From the NCBI GenBank assembly GCA_945872065.1, contig CAMBYH010000001.1, forward strand, positions 62,001 through 126,000: 64,000 bases of DNA, given 5' to 3'. The stretch's first letter is position 1, and each line of letters starts with the position of its first letter. This document shows positions 47,138 to 58,100 of this stretch, one piece after another. A model generated the notes under the pieces. It did not search any database, was not told the origin of the DNA, and saw nothing but the letters and a program-made list of their open reading frames with translations. This DNA comes from Arsukibacterium tuosuense. Lineage in GTDB: Bacteria; Pseudomonadota; Gammaproteobacteria; Steroidobacterales; GCA-2729495. The position numbers and the translations under genes were made by a program.

Positions 47138-47806
47138 TCACAGGCCAGCGAAGGAAAAAAACAGTGCCGTTACGGACTGCACCAACGGCGAAATAATCCG
47201 GCCAAGTATTCCCAGCGACAGAAGCGCTATGACGATTATAAGACCATAGGGTTCCAGAGCATCGAGCCTGCGGCCAAGCACTTCCGGCACGAGTCCGCGG
47301 AGCACCCGACCACCGTCCAGCGGTGGAATAGGTAAAAGATTAAATATAGCCAGTAATATATTGAAGCTTATACCAATCTGGGCCATCGAAAGCAGAAAGC
47401 GACGGGCACCTGACAGCGGGACTGGCGCGCTCCACCCCAGCACGCTGACAAGCACGACGACCCAGAACAGGGCCATCAGCAGGTTACTGACTGGACCTGC
47501 CGCAGCCACCAGGACCATGTCGGACTTCGGGTTCCGCAGATTCCGCGCATTCACCGGGACTGGCTTGGCCCAGCCGAAGGGTGGCAGGTTAAGGAACGTC
47601 AGTACCAGTGGGACCGCGACAGACCCAACAGGATCGATGTGCTTGATGGGATTCACAGTCAGGCGCCCCAGCAACTCGGCCGTCCGATCACCAAAGTGCC
47701 TGGCGGCCCAGCCATGGCAAACCTCGTGCAGGGTGATAGCGAACAACACTGGGATCGCTGCTGCTGAGAGCAACTGGATCGACGCAGCAACATCCATGTC
47801 GGGCAT
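47138..47806 (-). CDS. site-2 protease family (M50) integral membrane protein
   Basis: 222 residues with about five hydrophobic segments. The zinc site is HEVCH in helix one (LFAITLHEVCHGWAARHFGD), and the third ligand Asp is in NLLPIPPLDGGRVL. No PDZ domain, so it belongs to the compact M50 group rather than RseP. Substrate unknown. Start at 47806 or at Met4 (47797). It follows yciO by 36 bases and precedes scpA. Confidence 0.93.
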   Translation of the reverse strand: MPDMDVAASIQLLSAAAIPVLFAITLHEVCHGWAARHFGDRTAELLGRLTVNPIKHIDPVGSVAVPLVLTFLNLPPFGWAKPVPVNARNLRNPKSDMVLVAAAGPVSNLLMALFWVVVLVSVLGWSAPVPLSGARRFLLSMAQIGISFNILLAIFNLLPIPPLDGGRVLRGLVPEVLGRRLDALEPYGLIIVIALLSLGILGRIISPLVQSVTALFFSFAGL

Positions 47807-47842
47807 GGGAAAGAGTATACGGGTGCGCGCGCAAGGGCGCCC

Positions 47843-48463
47843 CTACTCGAAGCCTCTGGTATCGCCCCGCCCCTGGCGAATGACTACGGGGTAGTCACCT
47901 GTAACGTCAACGACAGTCGTTGGCTCGATGCCGCAACTACCGCTGTCGATCAGCAAGTCAATCTTGCCGGCCAGCGTAGCTCTGATCTCCTCTGGATCAG
48001 ACAAAGGCAGATCATACCCAGGCAGCAGGAGCGTGGAACTCATGAGTGGCTCACCAAGCACCTCAAGCAACGAGAGGGGCACCGGATGATCCGGCACTCG
48101 GATGCCAATAGTCTGCCGTTTCGGATTCTGCAGCCGACGGGGTACCTCCCGCGTCGCTTTTAGGATGAAGGTGTAGGGTCCGGGCGTGTGCGCCTTGAGC
48201 AGGCGATAGCACCAGTTCTCGACTTGCGCATAGGTGGCGATCTCCGAGAGGTCCCGGCACACCAGGGTGAAGTTATGGTCTTTGCCAGTCTGGCGAATCC
48301 GCTGCAGCCGTCCCGCAGCCTCCCGATCGCCAATGTGCCAGCCAAACGCATAGCAGGAATCGGTTGGATAGACCATCAGTCCATCGCGTCGCAGGATCTC
48401 CACGGACTGCTGGACCAGCCGGCGCTGGGGATTGACGGGATGGATGTGAAAGCATTGAGTCAT
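47843..48463 (-). CDS. yciO: Sua5/YciO/YrdC-family protein YciO
   Basis: 206 residues with the YrdC fold: VYPTDSCYAFGW, RIRQTGKDHNFTLVCRDL, TPGPYTFILKAT and IGIRVPDHP. The YciO branch is related to the threonylcarbamoyl-AMP synthase TsaC but E. coli YciO has much weaker activity and its physiological role is open. Divergent from yciB with 87 bases between the two start codons. Confidence 0.92.
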   Translation of the reverse strand: MTQCFHIHPVNPQRRLVQQSVEILRRDGLMVYPTDSCYAFGWHIGDREAAGRLQRIRQTGKDHNFTLVCRDLSEIATYAQVENWCYRLLKAHTPGPYTFILKATREVPRRLQNPKRQTIGIRVPDHPVPLSLLEVLGEPLMSSTLLLPGYDLPLSDPEEIRATLAGKIDLLIDSGSCGIEPTTVVDVTGDYPVVIRQGRGDTRGFE

Positions 48464-48550
48464 GGCCCTATTCTAGCGTCACAGTGCGGACTCCCCCGGG
48501 GCCTCTCCGATGGGTATCATGGCTAGCGTTTCCATAGCGACATCCCGTTA

Positions 48551-49096
48551 ATGCAGGCTGTAGTCGACTTCTTGCCCCTAATTGCGTTTGCCGTGGCGTA
48601 TTGGCTAGGTGGGATGCACATCGCGATCGCTACGATCATGGCCGCTATCTCCCTGCAGGTGCTGATTACCTGGCTCGTGAAGCGCACCGTCAGCCGCATG
48701 CTGCTGGCCTCTGCCGCACTGGTGGTGGTCCTCGGTGGAATCAGCCTGTTACTGAACAACGACCTCATTTTCAAGTGGAAACCAACCGTGCTGAACTGGG
48801 CTTTCGCTGCGGTCTTCCTGGGCAGCGGGTACATTGGTGACCGGACGGTCGCTCAACGCATCCTTGAGTCGGTCTCAAAGGACGAATTCAAACTTTCCCA
48901 GACGGACTGGCGACAGCTCAACCTCATGTGGGTGGGCTTTTTTCTGGTTTCCGGCGCGGCAAACATCTTCGTGGCGTATCGGTTCAGTGAACCCGTGTGG
49001 GTTAACTTCAAGCTGTTCGGACTCACGGGCATGACACTGGTCTTCGCCGTGATTCAGGGGCTATGGCTGAACAGGCGCACGCCGGGGGAGACGTAG
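48551..49096 (+). CDS. yciB: inner-membrane septation/envelope protein YciB
   Basis: 181 residues with five predicted membrane helices. Seen: VVDFLPLIAFAVAYWLGG at the start, KWKPTVLNWAFA, SKDEFKLSQTDWRQLNLMW and FKLFGLTGMTLVFAVIQ, the IspZ/YciB signature. Affects envelope synthesis and septation in enterics. The next gene starts at the base after its stop. Confidence 0.95.
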   Translation: MQAVVDFLPLIAFAVAYWLGGMHIAIATIMAAISLQVLITWLVKRTVSRMLLASAALVVVLGGISLLLNNDLIFKWKPTVLNWAFAAVFLGSGYIGDRTVAQRILESVSKDEFKLSQTDWRQLNLMWVGFFLVSGAANIFVAYRFSEPVWVNFKLFGLTGMTLVFAVIQGLWLNRRTPGET

Positions 49097-49396
49097 GTGC
49101 TGTACGCCATTGCCGGCACTGATGCGCCCGACAGTCTGCCCGGACGACTCGCCGCACGAGCAGCCCATCTGTCGAGGGTCGCCCTGCTCAGGGATCAGGG
49201 CCGCCTGGTACTGGCCGGCCCGCACCCACGCCTCGATACGAGCGACCCCGGCGCGGCAGGCTTCAGCGGTAGCCTGATCGTCGCGGAGTTTCCGACCAGG
49301 GCGGAAGCGGAGGCCTGGGCCGCCGCTGACCCCTACATAGAGGCTGGAGTCTGGACCGAGGCCAGCGTCAGGCCCTTCATCCAGGTCATGCCGTGA
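49097..49396 (+). CDS. yciI: YciI-like small protein
   Basis: 99 residues, ferredoxin-like YCII domain: RAAHLSRVALLRDQGRLVLAGP with the conserved His and Arg, and FPTRAEAEAWAAADPYIEAGVW with the Asp. GTG 49097 directly follows the yciB stop, with GGGGAG 6 bases before it. Biochemical role unknown. Overlaps bolA by 4 bases. Confidence 0.93.
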   Translation: MLYAIAGTDAPDSLPGRLAARAAHLSRVALLRDQGRLVLAGPHPRLDTSDPGAAGFSGSLIVAEFPTRAEAEAWAAADPYIEAGVWTEASVRPFIQVMP

Positions 49397-49665
49397 CTAA
49401 TGAGCTTTCCGCGGTTCGGCTGGCTGCCATCCGGAGTCGCCTCACCCTCGCCATTGCCCCCCGACTTCTGGAGATTGCAGACGAGAGCCATCTGCATGCC
49501 GGGCACGCTGGGGCCCGGGATGGCCGCGGCCATTTTCGGGTGACTATTGCCTCGGAGCGCTTTCGGGGCCTGAGCCGCCTTGCGCAGCATCGCCTCGTGT
49601 ATGACGCGCTCGGCGACCTGATGCTCACGGATATACACGCGGTCAGCATCTCGTCCCAGATCTGA
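49393..49665 (+). CDS. BolA family protein
   Basis: 90 residues with the class II KH-like BolA fold: LEIADESHLHAGH (conserved His), GHFRVTIASERF and LAQHRLVYDAL. Starts at GTG 49393 inside the yciI stop. BolA-like proteins work with monothiol glutaredoxins in iron-sulfur handling or as regulators. The 190 bases that follow hold the promoter of the next gene and no further gene. Confidence 0.92.
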   Translation: MTNELSAVRLAAIRSRLTLAIAPRLLEIADESHLHAGHAGARDGRGHFRVTIASERFRGLSRLAQHRLVYDALGDLMLTDIHAVSISSQI

Positions 49666-49800
49666 CGGCCTCCCCCGCCTGACCAGCCGGCCTCGCCCTT
49701 CGGCAAGGGTGTCCCCTTGACTGCCGGATCACTTTACAAAACACTGGTCCCAGTCGACTACATTCGCCCCCAAGTAACCACTTTAAGCGCTTGATTCCTG

Positions 49801-49829
49801 TTGACTAGACATAACTTTCGCCCTAACCT
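49801..49829 (+). promoter_or_regulatory. possible promoter of the first DUF6502-type gene
   Basis: TTGACT (49801-49806), 17-base spacer, TAACCT (49824-49829), giving a start about 20 bases before ATG 49856. A second TTGACA at 49832-49837 would need a -10 element over the start codon. The whole 49780-49856 stretch is AT-rich compared with its surroundings. Confidence 0.45.
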
Positions 49830-49855
49830 CTTTGACATAACGAATTAGAAAGAAT

Positions 49856-50671
49856 ATGGAAGCCGACCTTAAGGCAGCGCTGCTGACGGCGTATGCACGG
49901 CTTCTGAGGCCACTAGTCCAGATCCTGTTACGCAACGGCATCTCTTACTCCGAGTTTGCTGATACGGCCAAGCGGGTTTTTGTGAACACAGCTGCGACAC
50001 ACATTGGCAAGGGCAAGGCTGAAGTTTCAGCTGCGCAGATCGCCATTCAGACGGGACTCTCGCAGCGCGAGACGCAGGAGATTCTCGACGGACGGAGCCA
50101 GCCGGCGGTGAACACAAATCTGGCCAGGATTGCTGCCCTATTAACGGCTTGGCATAGCGACGACCGGGTTGTTGGCCCGTACGGATTGCCGCTTGAACTT
50201 CAGCCGCGCGAACCGGGCTGCATGGATTTTGAGACCTTGGTTCGCGAGTACTGCCCTGGAGCTGATCACGGCCCGCTGCTGAGCCAGCTCATTGCAATTG
50301 GAGTGGTTCGACAAACAGACGACGGCTGGTTGCGTGTCCTGACCAGGACTTACCTGCCGGATGTGGACGCTCCCGACAGCGTGGAACGGATCGGCTACGC
50401 GGTAGAGCGCCTAGTTGAAACCGTCGACTTCAACCGCCAACAGCAGGACCCGGAGCAGCGGCTTTTTGAACGGACCGTCACCGCGGACTTTGGACTGAAA
50501 GAAGAAGACTTGCCGGCATTGGAAGGCTTTGTCCGGCAGCGCGGCCAGCAGTTGCTTGAAGAAATCGACAACTGGGTAACGCTCCGCGACAAGCCGGACC
50601 TAGAGCGCGGAGACCGGGCAGTCCAGACCGGCTTGGGCATTTATCACTTTGTAGACGGCTGGAAAAACTAA
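49856..50671 (+). CDS. DUF6502-type protein, probable winged-helix regulator
   Basis: 271 residues, function unknown. The N-terminus RPLVQILLRNGISYSEFADT and the segment VSAAQIAIQTGLSQRETQEIL (about 57-77) look like a helix-turn-helix DNA-binding region, typical of DUF6502 as I recall it. The middle and C-terminal part is helical and ends GLGIYHFVDGWK. A diverged paralogue lies in convergent orientation at 51589-52407. No signal peptide or membrane helix. The secreted repeat protein gene begins 41 bases downstream in the same direction, so the two are probably one operon. Confidence 0.8.
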   Translation: MEADLKAALLTAYARLLRPLVQILLRNGISYSEFADTAKRVFVNTAATHIGKGKAEVSAAQIAIQTGLSQRETQEILDGRSQPAVNTNLARIAALLTAWHSDDRVVGPYGLPLELQPREPGCMDFETLVREYCPGADHGPLLSQLIAIGVVRQTDDGWLRVLTRTYLPDVDAPDSVERIGYAVERLVETVDFNRQQQDPEQRLFERTVTADFGLKEEDLPALEGFVRQRGQQLLEEIDNWVTLRDKPDLERGDRAVQTGLGIYHFVDGWKN

Positions 50672-50712
50672 AACAAGACAAACGTCATCCGGATATCTCA
50701 GGGAAATAGCAG

Positions 50713-51543
50713 ATGAAAATCGTCAGCAGCATCGCATCTGCCCTGGTCCTCTCACTGAGTTGGTCTTTGGCAGCTGCCGAAGCATCGGCCGACATGGCCG
50801 GTATCCGAATCGTTGGTCAGGAAGTCGACGGTACGTTGGTTCTTGATGACACGGTGAGCGGTCTCTCGACCTGGGCAACGCCAGGCTTGGCCATGCCCGC
50901 TGGGGAATCGGTGGAATCCGCGCCAACCCTGCTGGTGATTGGGCACCTTGAGGGTTGGGATCCAAAGACGGGTGTCCTGACTGTTTCGGGGCAGACCATG
51001 ACCCTGGCTGACGGCGCCACGATCATTGACGCTCCGCGAGATATGCAGGCGACACTCACAGCGGACAGCGTGATTTGGTACCTGCAGCAAGGTCGCTACA
51101 CTGCCGTGGCCGGCGACACTTTCGGCGGCGGCGAGAGCCTCGCAACCCACATCGTGCGGCTGGACAACGAAACCAAGCCGGGCACGGCACCCATCTATGT
51201 TCGGGGCTCACTGGACCTGGTTGATGACCTTCAGGGTATCGCCTATATGGGCGGCATGGCGCTGAGTCTCAACAGCATGACATCTGGCGAGTTTCCTTCG
51301 ACTGGAAATCTCGTTGAAGTCATGGCCTATGAGGCTACCGCCGGAAACGCGATCGTCACGAATTACTCCAGCTTGGATGCAGAAGACTCGAGAGGCACCA
51401 AGTCTGGGCTCGCTGGCATCAGTGGCAGCGGCGCTCGGGCCCAGGGCATCAGCGGCAGTGGCATCAGAGTCAGGACATTAGGCATCAGCGGCAGCGGCGC
51501 TCGGGCTCAGGGCATCAGTGGCAGCGGCGCTCGGAAAAAATAA
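50713..51543 (+). CDS. secreted DUF5666-like protein with a C-terminal GISGSG repeat tail
   Basis: 276 residues. Signal peptide KIVSSIASALVLSLSWSLAAA, then a predicted beta-rich body of about 215 residues. Two segments resemble DUF5666 modules: LLVIGHLEGWDPKTGVLTVSG and IYVRGSLDLVDDLQGIAYMG followed by LVEVMAYEATAGNAIVTNY. The tail has four copies of GISGSG-x-R with basic linkers (AQ, VRTL, AQ, KK). No cysteines in the mature part. GGGA lies about 10 bases before ATG 50713. Secretion is supported by the signal; function of the tail is unknown, perhaps surface or polysaccharide contact. Confidence 0.8.
   Translation: MKIVSSIASALVLSLSWSLAAAEASADMAGIRIVGQEVDGTLVLDDTVSGLSTWATPGLAMPAGESVESAPTLLVIGHLEGWDPKTGVLTVSGQTMTLADGATIIDAPRDMQATLTADSVIWYLQQGRYTAVAGDTFGGGESLATHIVRLDNETKPGTAPIYVRGSLDLVDDLQGIAYMGGMALSLNSMTSGEFPSTGNLVEVMAYEATAGNAIVTNYSSLDAEDSRGTKSGLAGISGSGARAQGISGSGIRVRTLGISGSGARAQGISGSGARKK
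51415..51540 (+). repeat. four-copy in-frame repeat encoding GISGSG units
   Basis: Copies begin at 51415, 51445, 51481 and 51511, with spacings 30, 36 and 30 bases. The shared unit is GGCATCAG[C/T]GGCAG[C/T]GGC followed in three copies by GCTCGG. The third and first copies are almost identical, pointing to recent duplication or slippage and possible length variation. Confidence 0.9.
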
Positions 51544-51588
51544 TAGACATCGGTCACGCTCACCCGCCAAGAACAGCCTTCGCCCCCT

Positions 51589-52407
51589 CTAGGAGCGGAA
51601 GTTAGCTGGATCGTCCACGAACTGATAGAGACCCACGCCAATCACTTCGTTAGCTTCTGACTGTGTTTCTCGATCAGCCTCAGAAAGCAGATCATCTATC
51701 TCGTGGGAAAACTCCTTAAGGCGTTCCGCTAACAATCTATCTATCGCTCCCCGCTGCGCCTTAGGAAGACAGTAGTTCCAAACGATTCGTTGAAAGCGCA
51801 GCTGTCTGCCATCATCAGTGCTAGCGTTGTAGGCGACAGTCATTCCAAGTTGGCGTATTCCGTACTGCAGCCCCTGAATCAGCCTCTCCTCAGTGGTTCC
51901 CGGAATGAATGATCGCCGATTCGCAACGAATAATCCGTTCTCTGACTCCGACACGGCGCCTACCCGAACTAATTCGGCCCGCATCGTACTTGGCGAAACA
52001 CTGCGAGAGCATTGACGCACCAATTCGCAAAACGAATCATTCCCAGAGTCCCAGGTGAGAGATCTCGGCTTACCGGAGGTACTACAGAATCTGAAATCTG
52101 TATGCCACAAAGTTAAAACTTCCGATGGAAGACTTCGCACCTCATTGTTCGAAAAAGGCGCCTCTAGGAGCTGCGCCTGGACAAGACTCACAACCTTGCG
52201 AGGCAAGCCAGTCATCAAGGAGATTCGAGAGACGTTCGCCGATCTTCCACGAGACCCGTACTCATCCATCGCTACTCCGACAAATGCAGCTTTACACACC
52301 CTCTCAAAGTCGTGATAGGTGATACCGAACTTTAGGAGTATCGAAGCTATTGGACGGAGTGTCGCGAGCAGGACAGAGTAAACCGTCCCCCGTATTGGAT
52401 TGTTCAT
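51589..52407 (-). CDS. second DUF6502-type protein
   Basis: 272 residues. Aligns by eye with the 49856 gene: LRPIASILLKFGITYHDFER at the start, VSRISLMTGLPRKVVSLVQ as helix-turn-helix region, and GVGLYQFVDDPANF at the end. The identity looks low (roughly a quarter to a third), so this is an old or separately acquired copy. Its base composition is visibly lower in GC than the flanking core genes. It faces the repeat-protein gene tail to tail with a 45-base gap. Function unknown. Confidence 0.78.
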   Translation of the reverse strand: MNNPIRGTVYSVLLATLRPIASILLKFGITYHDFERVCKAAFVGVAMDEYGSRGRSANVSRISLMTGLPRKVVSLVQAQLLEAPFSNNEVRSLPSEVLTLWHTDFRFCSTSGKPRSLTWDSGNDSFCELVRQCSRSVSPSTMRAELVRVGAVSESENGLFVANRRSFIPGTTEERLIQGLQYGIRQLGMTVAYNASTDDGRQLRFQRIVWNYCLPKAQRGAIDRLLAERLKEFSHEIDDLLSEADRETQSEANEVIGVGLYQFVDDPANFRS

Positions 52408-52488
52408 TACTCAGCCTCGCACGCTTGGGTAACAGTTAAGTGGGCGGCTTTCCTTAACGACTGACGACCTCGAAACTGGTCGACTGAA

Positions 52489-54558
<2,070 letters not shown>

Positions 54559-55173
54559 TCAGCCCGGCCGGCCATGCCGGTGCTGAAACTGAATGACGTC
54601 TTCCCGGAGGTACCGCTCACGCTGGACACTAAGCGTACTGCCGTGCTCGTCCACGAGGTTGCCATCCAGGCGCTTGGCAACAGCCCGGCCGGCGCTAACC
54701 ATGGCATCAAAGGCTGCTACGGGCTCGATCGGCCCCGGCAGGCCCAGAAACAGGCTGACGCCGGGATACTGGTCAGTGCGCAGTCGTGTGAGATCGAAGG
54801 ACCCGGGCTCCGTGAGACTGGCGACACTGAAGATGGGCGTCTCGTCTGTATCGGACACGCTCTGGTGAAAGATGCCGAACTTGCCGTGACGCAACCCCGC
54901 CTCACGCAATGCGAGGACAAGATCTTCGCCGGGGAAAGCACTGGCTCCACGACTCAGGATCCGGATGGTCACGATCTTGGCTGGGAGCTCCGGGACTGCC
55001 ACCTTAACCGGCAGGGTCGGCTCCTGACGCACTCCGGTGCCAGTTACGAGAGGCGCCGGACGAAGTGCTGAGCGAAAACGCTCCGTCAGTCGCGCGCGGT
55101 AACGGGACCAAAGGAATAGAGCCACCAGGATGAGCAGGGCGGCAAGGAGAAGAACCCAGCGCAGCTCAGTCAT
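54559..55173 (-). CDS. zipA: cell division protein ZipA, short-linker form
   Basis: Anchors FtsZ to the inner membrane. 204 residues from ATG 55173: a transmembrane helix at about 6-22 (WVLLLAALLILVALFLW), a basic patch RYRARLTERFRSALR, and the C-terminal FtsZ-binding domain from about 65 (AKIVTIRILSRGASAFPGEDL). E. coli ZipA has 328 residues with a long Pro/Gln-rich linker; here the linker is only about 30-40 residues. The assignment is supported by position between smc and ligA. Confidence 0.92.
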   Translation of the reverse strand: MTELRWVLLLAALLILVALFLWSRYRARLTERFRSALRPAPLVTGTGVRQEPTLPVKVAVPELPAKIVTIRILSRGASAFPGEDLVLALREAGLRHGKFGIFHQSVSDTDETPIFSVASLTEPGSFDLTRLRTDQYPGVSLFLGLPGPIEPVAAFDAMVSAGRAVAKRLDGNLVDEHGSTLSVQRERYLREDVIQFQHRHGRPG

Positions 55174-55179
55174 GGGCAA

Positions 55180-58100
55180 TCAGCTGGCGACGAGCTTAAC
55201 GGCCTCATCGATATCCACCGCAACCAGCCGCGACACACCCGGCTCATTCATCGTTACCCCGGTGAGCTGCTTGGTCATCTCCATTGTGGTCTTGTTGTGG
55301 GTAATGACGATGAACTGCACGGTCTTGGACATCTCACGAACGATATCGCAAAAGCGCGCGACATTGGCTTCATCCAATGGCGCATCAACCTCATCCAGCA
55401 GGCAGAAGGGCGCAGGATTCAGCTCGAAGATGGAAAAGATGAGCGCGACTGCCGTCAGGGCCTTCTCACCGCCAGAGAGCAGGTGGATATGGCTGTTGCG
55501 CTTGCCTGGCGGACGGGCCATAACCGTCACTCCAGCAACGAGCAAGTCCTCCCCCTCGAGCGTGAGATAGGCATGACCGCCACCAAAGAGTCTTGGGAAA
55601 AGACGCTTGAGGCCAGAGTTTATGTTGTCGAAGGTCTCCTGAAACCGCGTCCGGCTCTCACGATCTATTCGCCGGATCGCGTGAGACAGGGTCTCCAGTG
55701 CTGACGACAAGTCGGCATGCTGGGAATCGAGATAAGTCTTGCGCTCCGACTGCTCAGAGAACTCATCAATCGCCGCCAGATTGATGGGCCCAAGGCGCTC
55801 GATGGAGGTCCGCGTCTGGGTGAGGCGCTGATCCCACTGCTCTGGATTCGCGTCGGGAGGAACCAGGGCAGACACGTCACTCAATAGCAGTCCGGTAGCA
55901 GCAAAGCGCTCGTTCAGGGACTCGCCCCGAACCTCCAGCTCACGCACGTGCATCCGCAGGGCCTCAAGGCCCTCCCGTTCGCTGGCTACCCGCTTCTCCA
56001 GCTCGTGACGCTGACCTTCGCTGGTCTTTACCCGCTGCTCAACGGACGTCAGCCCATCGCGCTGGCGCGTCAGCTCGGCCTGGACTTCGAGTTGCCGGGC
56101 CAACTGGCCGTCAAGCTCCGCCTGGTAGTCCTGGATCGGTGCCTCACTGTCGACCGTATCCACCTCGAGCGTCGCAATGCGCTGATCCAGCTGGCCGTGT
56201 TGCTGGGTAACTCGCTCCAGAGCGGTTGCCGCAGCCCCATGGGCTGCGCGGCGGCTCTCAAACTCAATCAGGATCTGGCCAACAGCCGCCCGCTGGCTAT
56301 CGGCCAGTTCCCTGGCCGCATTGTATCGGCCCAGGAGTGCCTCCTGCTGTTCCCGTCGATCGGGGCGCTGCAGGTCTAGCTCGGCGAGACTCCGCTCTGC
56401 CCCCTGGAGCCGGCCCCGGGCTTCTTCAATGACAATGAGAAGTTCACCAAGCTCACTGCGGACCACATCCTCATCGTGGGCCAGATTCTGGAGTCGCTGC
56501 CGGGCACGCTCCAGATCCTGATGCAGGGTGGCTGCTATCGACGCAGATTCCAGGCTTTGCCTGTTGGCATCGGTAAGCCGAAGCTGGATCTGCTGGCGCT
56601 CCCGCTCCAGCGCATCAATCTCGCCGCGCAGGGTGAGACGGGATTGCCCGAGGACCAGAATCTGGGCTTCATCTCCGACGAGTGCGGCTTCGAGATCCCG
56701 GATCTCCCGCTCCCGGGCCATCATGCCCACGTAGCGCTGACCCCGATTGATGCGCACCCAGCCTGCGCCCAACCAGATACCCTCAGGAGTGATCAGCGAC
56801 TGACCATCCTGAAGACTGGCCCGCAATCCCAGGGCTTCATCGACCGTTTCCACGCACTGAACGTTAGCCAGCAACCTGCCCACAGAACCCGCATGCTGAA
56901 CCCGGCTGGCCAGTGAACCTGGCGGTGCAACGGCCTCCGCACCAGAATCCTCCACCAGAACCAGTGTGGCGTCAGGCAATGACGTCGCATGTGCTCCCGG
57001 ATCACCCACACAAACTGCCTGCAGGAAGTCACCCAGCACAGTCTCAACCGCCCGGGTCCACCGTGTATCCGCAACCAGCTGCTGCACGAGTCGCTTCCGC
57101 TCGCCCAGACCGGACTTGGCGAGCCAGCCACTGAGTATTTCCTCTTCGTTACCCAGTGCGGCGTTCTGAATGACCCGCAACGTGTCGAGCCGGCCGCGCC
57201 GGGCCTCAAGTTCTCCCCGCAACTGCTCGATGTCACCGCCCAGGCGCTGCTCTGCCTCGCGCTGGCTGCCCAGGGTAAAGCCAGCCTCCTCCAGAGCCTT
57301 AACCTCGGCGGTAAGCAGTAACTGTGTTTCTGCCTGCAACCGGTCCTGGGCGATCAGCCGCGCCTCCAGATCCACAACGGAAATGGACTGCCGCTCCCCC
57401 TCGACCGAGTGGAGCTGCCGCTCAAGACGGATCTTATGCGCTTCGAGGTGCTCCAGACGGGTCTGCTCCACCTGGCGCGCCTGCTGCTGTTCCTTTACGT
57501 CCAGATTGAACCTGTGCCACTCATCCTGCCAGGCGTCCAAAGCAGTCTCTCCAGCCTGCAGCTCGGCGAGCGCTGCCGCTTCCGCTTCGCGGGCAGCGGC
57601 CAGACCCGGCTCGAATCCAGCCATACCGAGCTCGATAGCGGAGAGAGCCTGGCTGTCGCGCTCGACTTCGGCCACTACAGTGGACAACTCAGTGCGGGCC
57701 TGGGCCAGATCGCGGAGTGCGCGTTCGCGCAGTTCACGGGCATGGGCCAGCGTCTGCTCAAGCCGGGCAATCTCACCCTGAACAGCGTAGTACGTCGCCT
57801 GGGTGGCTGAGAAGGCATCGCTGGCTATCAGGTGTTCGGCACGATCCCTCTCGATATCCAGCTCTACCTGGCGCTGGCCGGCCAAGGCGGCGTCCATTGC
57901 TGTCTGGCGCGCAGACAGCTCAGCTCGGTGGGCAGCCAGCCCGCCCTCAAGCTCTGCCAGTCTGATAGCCAGCAGCTCCGCTTCAAGCTGCCGCTCCTGC
58001 TGCTTGAGGGTCCGGTACTTTTCTGCCACCTGGGCCTGGCGCTGCAAATGCTTGATCTGCTTCTCCACCTCATCCCGCAGATCGGCCAGGCGGGCAAGGT

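Noticed and set aside
49710-49745. Small stem (CCTT/AAGG) after bolA as terminator
   Set aside because: Only four to five pairs with no T tract; not strong enough to list.
51415-51540. GISGSG array as a CRISPR or regulatory DNA repeat
   Set aside because: Copies are in frame, vary at third positions, and encode a regular peptide; spacing and lack of spacers exclude CRISPR.
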